Source of the DNA: Cellulomonas terrae
GTDB lineage: Bacteria > Actinomycetota > Actinomycetes > Actinomycetales > Cellulomonadaceae
DNA: 64,000 nt
Assembly (NCBI RefSeq): GCF_007990265.1
Contig: NZ_BJWH01000010.1
Location: 1-64,000 of the forward strand
Direction of reading: 5' to 3'
Of the stretch, positions 63,726-64,000 are shown piece after piece. The notes under the pieces were generated by a model, which saw only the letters and a list, made by a program, of their open reading frames with translations, was not told where the DNA came from and did not search any database. The first letter of the stretch is position 1. Each line of letters begins with the position of its first letter. The translations under genes were made by a program, and so were the position numbers.

Positions 63726-64000
63726 TCAGATCAGCACGGCGCCCTTCGACGCCGACTGCACCAGCTTCGCGTACTTGGCCAGCACCCCGCGCGTGTACGT
63801 GGGGGGCAGCGGCGCCCAGCCCGCCGTGCGGGCCTCGAGCTCCTCGGCGCCGACCAGCAGGTCGAGCGTCCCGTTCGCCACATCGAGCTGGATCCGGTCG
63901 CCGTCCCGGACGAACGCGATCGGACCGCCGTCGACGGCCTCGGGTGCCACGTGCCCGACGCACAGGCCGGTGGTGCCCCCGGAGAAGCGGCCGTCGGTGA
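63726..64000 (-). CDS. ilvD: Dihydroxy-acid dehydratase, C-terminal part (partial)
   Basis: The frame is open to the right edge of the window, so the N-terminal part is missing. The visible 91 residues include [37 protein letters not shown] and [12 protein letters not shown], which match the C-terminus of IlvD. The enzyme is an iron-sulphur dehydratase that makes the keto acids of valine and isoleucine. It is separated from ilvBNC by the sugar locus and is convergent to it. Confidence 0.9.
   Translation of the reverse strand, partial: TDGRFSGGTTGLCVGHVAPEAVDGGPIAFVRDGDRIQLDVANGTLDLLVGAEELEARTAGWAPLPPTYTRGVLAKYAKLVQSASKGAVLI

Overview
The window is 64 kb of very GC-rich chromosome with short intergenic gaps, GTG starts and many ATGA, GTGA or TGATG gene overlaps. 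Several families point to an actinobacterium: a fused Kgd-type 2-oxoglutarate decarboxylase, a mycothiol-type SigR/RsrA pair, the tiny ribosomal protein bL37, a LAXTG sorting signal, a DUF3516 helicase and a binding-protein sugar importer with no ATPase of its own. Cellulomonas or a close relative is my inference; I did no database comparison. I see no rRNA or tRNA gene, CRISPR array, phage or insertion sequence. It reads as core chromosome.

Layout. 1-5.4 kb: tail of a wall-anchored surface protein, an aldose epimerase, a VanY-like peptidase and two CNNM/CBS membrane proteins. 5.7-9.3 kb: a two-component system and a two-gene ABC exporter. 9.6-13.4 kb: kgd. 13.4-18.1 kb: GlxA-type regulator, SGNH-fold protein, DUF4097/PadR pair and pilT. 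18.2-20.6 kb: bL37, rsrA-sigR, ferritin and DoxX. 20.6-28.6 kb: aroA-rsgA, hisN, methyltransferases, a HAD hydrolase, gltX and an FAH-family enzyme. 28.7-43.4 kb: mixed housekeeping and membrane genes, including an ECF sigma pair, rnhA, a large helicase, ybaK-yggS, an HTH/membrane pair under a three-site operator, two DUF202 proteins and a lipoate ligase. 44.4-53.9 kb: branched-chain amino acid genes cimA, ilvE, leuB, ilvC, ilvN and ilvB, all on the minus strand. 54-63.7 kb: an alpha-galactoside/alpha-glucoside locus (GH13, ROK regulator, GH36, binding protein, two permeases). The right edge cuts the C-terminus of ilvD.

How the genes work together. CimA makes citramalate from pyruvate and acetyl-CoA. 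LeuB (with LeuCD, not in the window), IlvBN, IlvC, IlvD and IlvE then complete isoleucine synthesis without threonine, and the same enzymes serve valine and leucine. Two leader regions look like transcription attenuators: a clear one before ilvB (leader peptide MQTILLVVLPERAG) and a weaker one of the same layout before cimA (MTRSSLIIE). The sugar locus has a divergent promoter with a dyad where the ROK repressor probably acts.

The most informative non-coding signals are the two attenuators, an exact GGGAAT-N18-GTTG promoter upstream of sigR that would give an N-terminally extended sigma isoform, three palindromes upstream of the DUF4097/PadR operon, three TGWCAAGC palindromes followed by a 19-codon leader ORF before the HTH gene, and a 68-nt near-perfect palindrome between two convergent genes. 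At least fifteen genes have a TAnnnT hexamer 5-8 nt before the start codon, which suggests widespread leaderless transcription.
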